From Ectocarpus siliculosus (taxonomy: Eukaryota; Sar; Phaeophyceae; Ectocarpales; Ectocarpaceae): 58,639 nt of DNA. The stretch is from positions 1,170,497 through 1,229,135 of the forward strand of contig FN649749.1 in NCBI GenBank assembly GCA_000310025.1, given 5' to 3'. Of this stretch, positions 1 through 10,600 are shown one piece after another. Numbering within the stretch: the first letter of the stretch is position 1; the number at the start of each line of letters is the position of its first letter. The notes beneath the pieces are model-generated. The model did no database searches and had not been told where the DNA came from. It saw only the letters and a list, made by a program, of their open reading frames with translations. The position numbers were made by a program, and so were the translations under genes.

Positions 1-129
1 GAAGTTGAGGTAGCTCACGGCAAGCTGGTGTGGTTGTGGTTGGTGTTGGTGTTTTGCCCGTGGCATAAGCACGACCAAGGCATCGAGCGGTATACAGCGG
101 GAGGGGGGGGAGGGGGGCTTGAAGCAGTC

Positions 130-310
130 CCTTCCCTTTTCGTCGCGTGTACTCTGGTCTATGCGCCGCGCTTCAAAATAAAAAATTCGGACTATTTGCA
201 CTCCAAAGGGATTCGAACCCACAACCCACAAGGTAACCAATTGACCCACTCAGCCCACCCCACCAGCGTGACCAAGCTGTTAAGCTGTGGTGATATCACC
301 CACGGCTAGT
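130..310 (-). mobile_element. tRNA-derived SINE-like fragment
   Basis: Read on the minus strand this stretch has a pol III A-box-like segment (GGGTCAATTGGTTA) followed closely by a strong B-box (GGGTTCGAATCCC), but the spacing is too short for an intact tRNA because the anticodon arm is missing. It is most simply a tRNA-derived SINE head or a decayed tRNA copy. No poly-A tail or target duplication was found. Confidence 0.45.
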
Positions 311-832
311 GCACACCCTGATGGTTCCGACCGTAATACGGCAGCGTGGAACCCCCTCTGCGCCTACTCTTGTTCTCAGCGCCACGACCGGCCGAGAGCA
401 TGACAGCTAACAACTTGAACCTCAAAAATAATAAAAATAAATCTAAGAACTTGGCCATACGAACAAGGGCTTAGTCAAGAAGCCCACACTAACACCGTGG
501 GGGTACAGTACAGTACTCCGTAGACAAAGTAAGAAACGAGCATCAGCCAAAACAAGAGGTTCTGAAGTGGCGGCGCGTTCGGATTTCACGAACAACCCGA
601 GATGTCACCACGTAAGACACCTCTCGCATGTCTTTCCGTGGTACCACAAACGACAATAACCATGTACCGTACAAGGCAACAACATCAACTCGCCTGATCT
701 CCGTTTGCCGGGTTCCACCGAACGCACGACACCGTGCGCTTGGTCTGGATGCCGTCGGTAGGCTGCAGGTACGCCCGAACCCCCGACTCGAGTGTGCGCT
801 TCACTTGCTGGTTCTGCGCGAGGGAGCAGAAT

Positions 833-957
833 GGTGGGGGGCGTACTCTTATGTTTGCATGCCTTGAGCGGGTAGACCGTTACCCTCGCATCCCTACAAC
901 ACCGGGACTGGAGCACGCCGGGGACTCACCGGGCCAGGCTAGCACACACCAAGCGTG
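833..957 (-). mobile_element. tRNA-like repeat, C-homopolymer family, copy 1 (diverged)
   Basis: Diverged, reverse-oriented copy of a repeat that recurs at 31357, 43919, 47570, 48551 and 58420. Shared words are GCATCCCTACAA, a CCGGGAC core and CACCGGGCCAGGCT. A G run followed by GTACTC marks the same boundary where the other copies carry a C run. A part of the same element may also lie at about 1325-1372. Confidence 0.5.
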
Positions 958-973
958 AAGCGCCGGGAGGCAC

Positions 974-1304
974 CGTAAGAGGCGAGAGATGTCACCCCCC
1001 CTGGAGCGACTTTCAAAGCTCAATTACTCCACAACCAAGCTTGTCTGTACCGTACCGTATACCGTACCGTGGTATTCCGTAAGAGTCGGAGAGATGGCAC
1101 CCCCCCTGGAGCGACTTTCAAAGCTCGATTGCTCCACAACCAAGCTTGTGCCAACACCAAAAGCGGTGGTATTGGGAACATCTCGTCGAGGGGCTTTCCG
1201 TAGACGTATCGGGCTCTTTCCACACCCCCTTGGTTTGTGGAGCAATCAAGCTTTAAAGGCCGGTCTAGGGGGGGGTGACATATCTCCGCTTCTTACGGTA
1301 TGTA
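974..1304. mobile_element. MITE-like inverted-repeat element (family 1) with duplicated left arm
   Basis: The left arm (about 974-1050), with core TTTCAAAGCTCAATTACTCC, is repeated at about 1083-1150. Both are answered by an inverted copy at about 1218-1304 containing GGAGCAATCAAGCTTTAAAG. The arms start with CGTAAGA and carry a C6-8 run, so this is a terminal-inverted-repeat element without coding capacity. Relatives lie at 28169 and 38436, with partial arms at 35817, 42755 and 45250. The extra left arm suggests an internal duplication or a nested partial copy. Confidence 0.6.
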
Positions 1305-1751
1305 TGTGGAACAAGACTTATAGATGGCCGTAGCCCCCCCAGATCGTATACCCTCGCATGCCTGCATCGCCATCTCCGGGTTTCGCATACGGCTCAATTA
1401 AGTGGCTCAAGTCATGAACGAGCTCAAACGTTTCGAAGCATGAATAATTCCCGCCCTCGCCGGTACAGCAAGACCAAAACTGTGGGTGGCATTCTTGGCA
1501 GCCGTAGCTCTCGCATTTTCCTGGTAACCTCTGAATCTCAAGAAGAAGCGGATCCCCCGTATTATTTAGCAAAACCAGCCCTTTACGCCGCCGGAACAAA
1601 GAACGACAATTTCAAACAACAGTTTTCGCGTTCAAACAACGATGTTACGCCCTTTCCCGCCCGCAGGACGCAGTTTACATGCGCCTGGAAACCATGCACC
1701 TGGCAACTACACATGACCACCCACAAAAAACATGCACGAGTCGCGACGAAC

Positions 1752-2118
1752 CTCGGGCAGGTAGCGGTCGAAGTCGTACACCGTGACGTTCTCGCCCCCA
1801 ACGGCGAGCTGCCACCCCACGGAGTCGAACTCCATGCACGACACCCCGCCCGCGATCCTACCCTGCAGGCCCTGGCTGGCCGGGTGCCCCCTCACCACGC
1901 CGGAGCCCGTCCCTGAGTTGGACACGCAACCCATCCTCAGCCGTTGGGTCCTGAGCCCGCTCCCGAGCACCGTTGACAGCGCCTGCCGCCTGAAGGTGTC
2001 CCTGCCGGCGTCTCCGACCCCGACGCCACGGCAGCGTAGCCCCCCCGTCCGCTGCCGTTGGGACAGGAAGAGGGAGGGCGCTCCGCGCCTCCGGCGGCAG
2101 GGCCACGGTCCAACCTGC

Positions 2119-2172
<54 letters not shown>

Positions 2173-3530
2173 CCTGAAGTTTCTCGTTCTTCCTCTGCTG
2201 CTGCTGCTGCTGTTGGTCTACCTGCCGGCGGGAGTCCTTCGGTCCCCTCGACCTCTTCGTCGGCTACGGCGCTTGAGTTAGCAAGTGTATCTTCCGCGCT
2301 TGCCGCTACACCGCCCACCGCCGCTGCTACAGCTGTCTCGGTCTCCTCGCCGACAGCCATCGCCTCGGGAAATAAGCCGCCTGTTGCTGCCGTCGCTCCT
2401 CCGTTCGCGGCCGCTGATCCCAACTGCGTAGCCCCCACTAAGAAGGCGGTATCCGACAACACGATTCCTGACTGCGCTGCCCCCAAGGAACCGGCGCCCG
2501 CCGTCGTGGTGGTTTGCTGGCCCCCTCCCGCATCCGATGATGCCGCATCCGATGCTGCTGCCGCCGCCGCCGCCCTTCTATCCGCCGCCGCCGCCGCTCT
2601 CGCCGCGATCTCTGTCCTCGCTGTCGGCTTGGCAACCGCTTGCGCTTCCTCTGCGAATGCTGTTGGTGTCAATACTGTGTTCAGCGCCGGTGGTTCGCGG
2701 CCTGAAAAATGAATTAACGTCAACAAAAAACAAACGTCGTCGAGTTGTGGGATTTCCGCAAACAAGAATCGGCGGTGGCATTGACTGGCACTCGTGGTAC
2801 TCAATTACGACTAAGGAGACAAGAAAGTGTTCGATGGCCGGGGAAGATGCGTCGTCAGTCCGGGCTTTTGCACGGGTGCGGTCGGAACGCAGTACCAGTA
2901 GGCCAAACTGCTACTCAGCAGTAATAGGATTTCAAGCCAACATATGCTACGTACTGCTGATGGTTCTGGGAATCCAAAAAGACCGCTTTCCAACCATTCA
3001 AACAGAACCTTACCGTCGCCGTCATCGGCCGTGGCTCCAGCACGAGTTCCCCCGCCGCTTCCTCGCCCAGAGCTGCCATCGGACTCCCGCAACCCGCTCT
3101 CCTCTCCGCCCTCCCGCCTGCGGTCATCACCAGGACCCCGGCTGCCCCTTCCTTCGCAATCGCTCTCACCACCGCTGTCGAGATCGCTGGAGTCATCCTG
3201 CGACCGTGGTCTCGCGTACCGCCGCCCCTCGAGGGGTCGGGCATTCCGACGTGCCACACCCGTGGGAATAACCGCACCGTACGAAGATGATAACGGTTCG
3301 CGCCGAACGGGCAGCGTATTGGTCGACCGATACATAACCTTCCGCGGGAAGAACTCCTCCATGCGTCCCGACCGTGAAGGGGCCGCAGCCGCCGCTGGCT
3401 CACGCGCTCGCTCGGAGGCGTTTCGTGCAGAACGGGTGCCTCGGGGAGTTGCTCCTGCTCGTCCTGCCGTCACCGCTCCTGGTACCCTTGTTGTTGTTGC
3501 TGCTGCTGTAGCTGCTGCACCTGGCGTGTC

Positions 3531-3561
<31 letters not shown>

Positions 3562-4421
3562 GCTCGTGGTGTCGCCGCTTCTGCTGACACCCTTGCTGCT
3601 GATGATGATGTTTCTGCTGCTGCGGCGGCGATGGCAGCGGCTGCTGCACCTGATGTTTCTGATGCTGATGCTGATGCTCCTGCTGCTGCTGCCGCTGCAC
3701 CTGCTTTTCCTGTGTCTCCTGCCGCTGGTGGTGCTCCCGATACTTCTGGTGGTGGTGGCGGTGGTGCCGTTGCCACTGGCGTTGCCTGCACAGCATCAGC
3801 AGCAGCAGCAGCAGCAGCAGGAGCCCCGCCGCTACGCCGATCTTGTCGGCCGCTAGGCATGCCGTACCACCCCGCCCGTTCGGCGGCGGCGGCGGCAGCG
3901 GCGGCGAGACGCCGTTTCGACCTGATTCTCTCCGTGACAGTCTTGGGCTTCGAAGCGAGCTGCTGGCGCTCCGCTGCGCTTGATGATGACGAGGCGGCAG
4001 GGGCCCTGTTTTCATCCGGAACGGGCCGGTGCTGCCGTCGTCGGTCCAAATGATTAGAATGACCCCCCAGCAGCGAATTGTCCAACTGCCGTTTCTTGGA
4101 GGGCGGCCTCGCGAGTAATTGCTCTTTCAGGGCCGGAGAAAGGCCGGCAGGCTTCCTGCCGCTCGGCTCTTTGCCACGCAGCTGCTTGAGGGCCATCGGC
4201 TTGTGCTTCTTTGCTGCAGGCTGGGGCCCTGCTTCTCTTGCCGGTCCTCCTGCCGTTGCTCCTCCTTGTCTAGTTGTTGTTGTAGTGCTGCTCTCGCGTG
4301 CCCAGGATGAGCCATTTTCGTTGGAAGCTTCCGCGGCGGTGGACGTTGCGGCAACATCGTCACGTCTCGCGTTGCCTGCCGAGGTTTTCTTCCCGCCCTT
4401 TCGTGTCAGGAACCTGTCCAT
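1752..4421 (-). CDS. Ala-rich protein with C-terminal WD40-like segment (5' part of gene)
   Basis: Two exons fit. Exon 1 is 4421-3014, from ATG (MDRFLTRK) to a GTAAGG donor; exon 2 is 2701-1752, after a TTTTTCAG acceptor. The phases match and give 786 residues without a stop. The N-terminal half is basic and rich in Ala, Ser and Gly. Exon 2 carries an 18-Ala run and ends in a segment (GGVSCMEFDSVGWQLAVGG, then VTVYDFDRYLPE) that resembles one blade of a WD40 propeller, best compared with the first blade of COP1-like or DCAF-like proteins. A GTTCGT donor follows. No further exons were found to the left, where repeats begin, so the propeller is either beyond the edge or lost. The exact family is not recognised. 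The poly-Ala tracts make exon borders near them less certain. Confidence 0.6.
2119..2172 (+). repeat. (GCA)18 microsatellite encoding poly-Ala
   Basis: Uninterrupted trinucleotide repeat of about 18 units inside exon 2 of the minus-strand WD40-like gene. On the coding strand it reads GCT/GCA-type alanine codons. Such a tract is expected to vary in length between strains. Confidence 0.9.
3480..3830. repeat. Imperfect GCT/GCC trinucleotide tracts (Ala-rich coding)
   Basis: Several interrupted CTG/GCT runs inside exon 1 of the same minus-strand gene encode alanine-rich sequence. They also open long reading frames on the other strand (polyAla, polyLeu, polyGln), which are by-products of the repeat. 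Confidence 0.7.
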
Positions 4422-4665
4422 CTTCTACACTCTACAGCAGTGCAAGCGTCGCACGCCCTCTGCCCTCTGTCTGTCTGCCGTCGCTTGAGTTGAGTTGAGT
4501 TGCACAACCTAAGGTTTTTAAATTTTGTCGTGCCGCCTCGAGAACTACATGGAACACCGGTTATTGCCCCCACGCAGAGGAGCTCTGCAACCCCATCCTG
4601 GCGGGACATGTTGATACCTCACAGCGGTGCACAAGAGTGGCAGCGTCAGGAGCAGGGGGGGGGGG
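4422..4665. promoter_or_regulatory. Divergent intergenic region (shared promoter region)
   Basis: Only 244 bp separate the start codons of the minus-strand WD40-like gene (ATG at 4421) and the plus-strand VOC gene (ATG at 4666). Both 5' UTRs and promoters must fit here unless upstream non-coding exons exist. There is a GTTGAGTTGAGTTG repeat near 4488-4502 and no clear TATA box. This is positional inference only. Confidence 0.45.
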
Positions 4666-7600
4666 ATGATGGCAACTCCAGCCAGACTTCTGTCCGCCTT
4701 TTCGTTGTGCCTTGCTGTGTGTGGCAAGCCTGTGGCAGCGTTTCTGCCTGGAAGCTGTCGGGTTTCCGGTGAGGTTCCGACCAGCGGCAACAGCAACTGC
4801 AGGGTGGGCACCCGACGCCAGCAGGCTTTCGCTCCACGCCAGTGGCCGCCTTTGAGAAGGCGAAGGGAGCCAAGATGGTGCCTGTCGGCAGCTGAGGATG
4901 ATGAGGAGGATGAAGAACTGGAAGACGTGACCGGGAAAGGGGTGTATGTCGCAACCGAGGTGAGCGGCAGTGAACTGCAACATGCTACAGAGTACTGCCG
5001 TACGCACACGTTTTGCGCACACGTTTTGATTTGTGCCGTGTGCATGAACCGCCGTATCAACAGGCACACGCTTTGACTTTTTCCACCTACTTCTACTAAG
5101 TACTACCAGAGTTTGCCACCGAGTGCCGATCATGAGACATACATAAAAAACATGCTCGGAATGAACGTCGAAGGTCCTCTTTATGAAGGTGGTACGCGAT
5201 GCCACATGTAGAGCAGAATTCCTACAACGAACGGATGATATTTGTGACGACGTCTTAGACTACAGCAGCCGCTGTAGCTAGAGCAGTACCAGGTACACTT
5301 AAACTTTAGCATGAAAGGAACATCGGCAGGGGGTTGATGCCCTCGGCTACTCCGCAGGACAGGGGTCAGTTTCTGGGATCGATCTCTTAATTCGAGGCGC
5401 CTTTGCTGCCTACCATTTCTGTGAAACGGTTATTATTGGTAACCTATGAACGGCCAAGCACCGATCCGTATGCCCGCTCTGCGTAGTGATTTTCCCGCAG
5501 CCTCTCGCGTGAATTTCGTTTGAATGCGAGCACCACGGACAACAGCGTCATATGCACAAGAAGCAACAACATCGACAACAGTGAGGCGTAGGACGTAACG
5601 CTGCGATCATGTCTTCCCCGCCCACACACTGCAGACACTATTGGACGATCCCAGCCACATGGAGCGAATACTGGCGGCCATGGCGGAGCTCGCGCCGCCG
5701 GTTGCGCCGTTGGAAGGTGTGTTCAAAACGGCCGTCAGCCACCACTGCGCCCTTCGCACGTCGAACATCGTGAGGGCGATGAAGTTCTACTCCCTGCTAG
5801 GCATGAATGAGGTACGTTTTTCCGTCGATGTTTTCTACTTGAATATACAGTCGAGGAACCCTTTTAGTGCCGGTTGAATAGTGCCAGATGCCCGGTATAG
5901 TGCCGGTAAAATCTCTGCACACAGGCGGAGCTCTCAATAGTGCCAGACCGGCACTAATTAAAGCATGCCCGATATAGTGCCGGTTCGGCACTGCTGTCAC
6001 CCCCAATAGTGCCGGTACTCCGCACGCGCGAAACACACACACGCACAACCCAGGGCAGAAAACATAGACTCCACACACAGAAATAGGGTACACGTGCTGC
6101 TGCAGACCCGAACAGCTCTACACAGGGGCGTACCATGCCCTGTGCGGAAGGTGAACTGTGCCAACTACAGGACACCACGCCGCAAGACCCTCATGGTCAC
6201 GGCTGCCAGGGAGGATGTGGCGGGCGACTGCACGGCATTTGCGGCAGTGTGGTTGATGTAGGCAACGAGAATCACCGCATCTGCAGCGCGTGCGCCGCCA
6301 AAGCCGGCAAGCGCAAAGTGTCAGCAGCAGACAGCACTGGGAAGGCACAATCTAAACGCCCGAAGGCCACGAATGGGGGGAGTAACAAGTCTCAGCCTCG
6401 TGCGCAGCCAGATTTCAGCGCCAAGTGTGAGATGCTGAAGCTGATGGAAGGTGACTCATGAGCAGATAGCAGATCGCTTCAAGTGCTCGGAAGGTTGGTC
6501 CGGGATGTGAAGAAGAACAGGAAGAAGTACGAGACCGAGGCTGCTGCAGGACGCGGAGGAAGCAAGAAAAACGTGCGCACAGGCAATAATCCGGAGGTGC
6601 GCTACTCTGCTGTTGTCTTTCAAAAAAATACGCGTAGTTCCCGCGCCTTCTTTGCCTTTTTTTTTTTGCCGGGCCTTGTTTGCAAAGAGTTTTCTTTTTT
6701 GCAAGGACCTTTTTCTGTAGCCTTGTTCGTCTATCTGATGTTCTTGTTCTTTTTTCTTCTTCTCTTGTCAAGTTGTTCCCTGTTCTCTGTTCCCTTCCCC
6801 CATTTTTCTTCTATTTCTCGACTGTTACAGTACTTGTTGAGCTTGTTCCCTCTCGTCGTTCGTTTGTGTCTTTTTTTGTGTTACCTTTTTTTTCAACTTT
6901 CTTCGTTGTTTTATCGTTCGTGCGCTGCTGCGCCAGCATATAAACTGCGAACCAAAAATGTGTAATTGTATTGTACTGTACTGGTACATTACATCACACG
7001 CACACCTATTCTTTCAAACGAGTTACAATACATAAATACACATGCGGATGCAGCGGCGAGCTTCTGTGGTTTTTCAAATGCCCGGAAATGTTTCCTTCCC
7101 ACTACGATGCACTGTGCAACGAGGCTTAATGTTCGAAACTAATCGTGCTATCTTTTGTACCCTCTTTATTGTTTACTCCTCGTTTGACGGTCAATAGGTG
7201 GACGCCATAGCTCTTGACCTACTAGAGAAAGCCCGGAAGACCAAGATGCCCGTCACGCGCGACGTCCTTCGAAGCTTCGGCCGTGCCGCCAGGGCAACCC
7301 TGCTGGCTGATCCAGCAGCTTCTAAGGAAGTGAAGGCGAGGGTCGAGGATTTCAAGGCCGGCGAAAGGTGGGCCAGGAACTTCGTGAAGCGCAACAGCAT
7401 CGACAGCGTGAGACTTCATGGCGAGGCTGGTAGCGTCAACAGGGAGGCCATCAAGGAAGCCATGGAGGAACTCAAGGCCCTTTGCGCAAAGTACCCGGCT
7501 AGGCTCATCTTTAACGTCGACGAGACAGGCCTCCAGTGGAAGCTCATGCCCAGGCGCACGTACCTCTCCAACTTGGAGGATCGGAAGACGGCGCGGGGCT

Positions 7601-10600
7601 CCAAGGGCATGTTCTTCAAGGATCGACTGTCTGCCATCATGTGCGCCAATGCCGACGGCACTGCGAAGGTTGACATGTCCATCATCGGGAAGGCAAAGGG
7701 TCCCCGCTGCTTCAACGACACGCCTTCACCTCTCAAGTACTTCTCGCAGGCCAACGCCTGGTCCGACACCGCGACTTTCCGCAAGTGGTGGTGTGAGGTC
7801 TTCCTCCCGTTCGTTCGGCGCTTCACTCACGAACCTGTGCTGCTTCTGATGGACGGCTGTGCTTCTCACGGTGATCTAGTGGATGATCGGGGGCAAGTTA
7901 CCATCAAGTTCTACCCTCCAAACTGCACCTCCGTACACCAGCCTATGGATCTGGGGATCATCGCCAAGACGAAGTGCAACTACAGGAAGGAGCTGCTCGA
8001 TGTGAAGACATCGACCATGTTGGTGGCTGACACCCTTCGTGCCGAGGCCAAAGCTCGCAAAATGAAGGCCGGGACAATGGGGCTGGCGCAAGGGCACCAA
8101 CCTCACGTGCGGGATGCCGCTGAACTTCTCCAGAAAGCATGGGCCAGCGTCACCGCCCAGGACATCGCCAGGTGAGGTTTGAGCATGTGCAATCGCTGTT
8201 TATAATGTAAACTGTTCAACTCGCGCCTTGGTGCACATAGCTTTGGTGGTACAAAGGTAACGTGGGTAAGGTTGTACGGATAGATTATATTGTTTTCGAC
8301 TGAGTTTTCCAACATCCGAATACATATCTTCTTTGCTTTTCGCAAAAACTTGAATCCTCCCCCGCCTATGAGTCTTTGATCGTCCCTGGGTTCATCTAAC
8401 ATCCGCTTGTTGTCCACCCACAAACGTATGCATGACATTTTCTGCGCTACCTGGGATCAGGTGCTTTGTCAAAGCCGAGACTCTTCCGGACGAGATGGCC
8501 GCTGAGCTCACCAAGCAACACGGAAAGTCCCAGTTCCACGTCGCCGAGCCTACCTTGAAGGCTCTCACGGAGACTCTCAACACGTTGAGCACGAGCGTGC
8601 ACGAGGCGCACAAGCAGGGTACCCAAATCGAGGACGAGGACATCGCCGAACTCATCGCCGAACTCCGCATCGAACCCGGAAAGCCGCTCCTGGAGGAAGC
8701 GGTGAACGCGATTCAAGGGTGGGCTACCATCGAGGACGACGATGAAGTGGTTGAGGCTCTCAGAGAGGATACGGTGGAAGACATGACGGCACAGCTGGCT
8801 GGGACTCGAGTGTCTACCGGCCGCGAGGAGGAGGACGACGAGGAGGACAGCGGCGATGACAACACGGGGCTCGCGCGCCGTGTCCCACCGGCTTATGGTG
8901 AACTGTCGTCTCACTTCGGCGTCCTGGAAGCGGCAGCAGAGGAGAGCGGCAATGGAGACGCGGCGCTCTACCTAGCGAAAGCGAAGATGGCGATGATTGC
9001 AGCGCATTCCAAGAGGCGGGTGCGCCAGGCAGACATGAGGGAGTTTGTTGCTACGGAGTAAGGGCGGGGAACAGCTGTGGCACTAAAAAAACGGTTGTTT
9101 GATTTTTGCGGTGCGCTGCCCGTCGTGCATGTCATTTTTTTTTGTTCTTGCAACATGGAAGCGGGTGCGCTAGGCAAAAAGGAGAGAATTTGTCCCGACG
9201 TACAGTAGTGAGGGCAGGGGTTACAGCTGTGGTAACGGTTGTTTGATTTTTTGCGGTGCGCTGCCTGTCGTGCTTGTCGTTTTTTTTTTCTTGCAACATC
9301 GAAGCGGGTGCGCCAGGCAAACAGGAGAGAAATTGTCCCGACGACAGTACACAAATAAGCAAATAAGTGAGGTGCAGAAGAAAATGAAGAACCAAAGAGC
9401 GCCCCAAGACAACAAAAAGAAAACTCAACTCCCACGCCCATGCTGGAACTTCACTCAACAGTACAGTAATAGTGTCGATCCATTTCGTTCTTTGTTGGCC
9501 CCGTAAGCGTGGGCGCTACACCATAAATCGAACACAACCTCATTAGTGCCGGTATGAGGGATTGGCCAGCCCTCAATAGTGCCGTTTTGGCACTATTCGC
9601 AATAGTGCCGGGTGCCCGATTTAGTGCCGGTGAACGCTCTGTGCACGTACCGGCACTAAAAGGGTCCCTCGACTGTATGTAGCCCTATCATGGTTCGGGC
9701 TTGTGGTCGCGTGCCGTACGACGTTGTATCGCACGCCGTCGGTGGGGGTGGGGGTGGGGGTGGGGGGGCGGTGCAGGTGTTCTCCCTACCCCGTCGAGAA
9801 ACAAGTTCGATTTGTTTATTTTTTCTTCTGTCATCGATGTGCAGCTCAATGAAGTGGAGCCGGGTCTTTGGTGCTCCTCGCCAAGGCCGTCGTGGGACCT
9901 GTGTATGACACGGACCATGCCGCACCCCGGTCGCTATCGTCGTCGTGCTCCGACTCACAATACCGACAACCTCACCCCACCATACGTCCAATCGTCTCGC
10001 TGTTATCATCCACACCCACCAAGCTTCTTGCAATTAAGTCGTCTTTCTGCTGCTGTCGATACCGAACGCGCGATGATTGCTCTTCTAACGCGGACCAGGC
10101 GGCACGGTTCAGGGCGGGGAACGCGAGATGCGCATTTTTGGAGGGTGCGGGCATGCGGCTAGAGCTGATCGAGGTATGTCTAAGCACCGTGTGGTCTTCG
10201 TTGACGCCTTTGCCTTCTCTTGGCGGGAGTTCTATGACCCTTCCTTTCGAGTCCCTTCGCCCGGGCGCCCCTTTGTCAGAACGTGCGTGTTCTGTTTTTG
10301 TTCGTTTGGGGGGCGCCTTCCTTGAATAGTCATTGGTACAACACCGACTGTCTTCAAGCAGGCTGGGGGCAAACGATCCTGGTATACAAAGACTCGTACA
10401 CGGAACGCCCGGAAAGTATACAACAGTGAATGACATGGTCGACGCGGGTTTGTCAGGGGCAAGGAAGGGGTGGCAGCAGCCTACCGCTGTACCCACAGGT
10501 AACGGGCAGGGTAGGGACAGAAACGTTCGGGGGAATATACAAACCCAACAAATCCCGTAGATTGCGAGCAGCAGACGTGAGGGCCAAAGAAACGCGACAA

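Larger units (their letters stand above)
5848..9675 (+). mobile_element. pogo/Tigger-like DNA transposon inside a VOC gene intron
   Basis: A 3,828 bp element flanked on both sides by TA (5846-5847 and 9676-9677), the Tc1/mariner-type target duplication. Its terminal inverted repeats begin CAGTCGAGG and run about 27 bp with one mismatch into AGTGCCGGT. Both ends carry clusters of further AGTGCCGG copies in both orientations (5865-6020 and 9545-9660), probable subterminal transposase-binding repeats. It encodes an intron-containing DDE transposase (6135-9061). Its position in intron 2 of the host gene leaves the splice sites intact, so the host gene should still be spliced. Confidence 0.88.

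Noticed and set aside
1783-2712. Long plus-strand frame of about 309 codons, Ala/Pro-rich
   Set aside because: Antisense to exon 2 of the WD40-like gene; openness comes from the GCA/GCT repeats and GC-rich third positions of the real gene.
2944-4053. Long plus-strand frame of about 369 codons
   Set aside because: Antisense to exon 1 of the same gene; poly-Ala from the reverse of trinucleotide tracts.
6600-6960. Leu/Phe/Ser-rich frames resembling membrane proteins
   Set aside because: Pyrimidine-rich intron of the transposase gene; hydrophobicity is a by-product of T-rich sequence.
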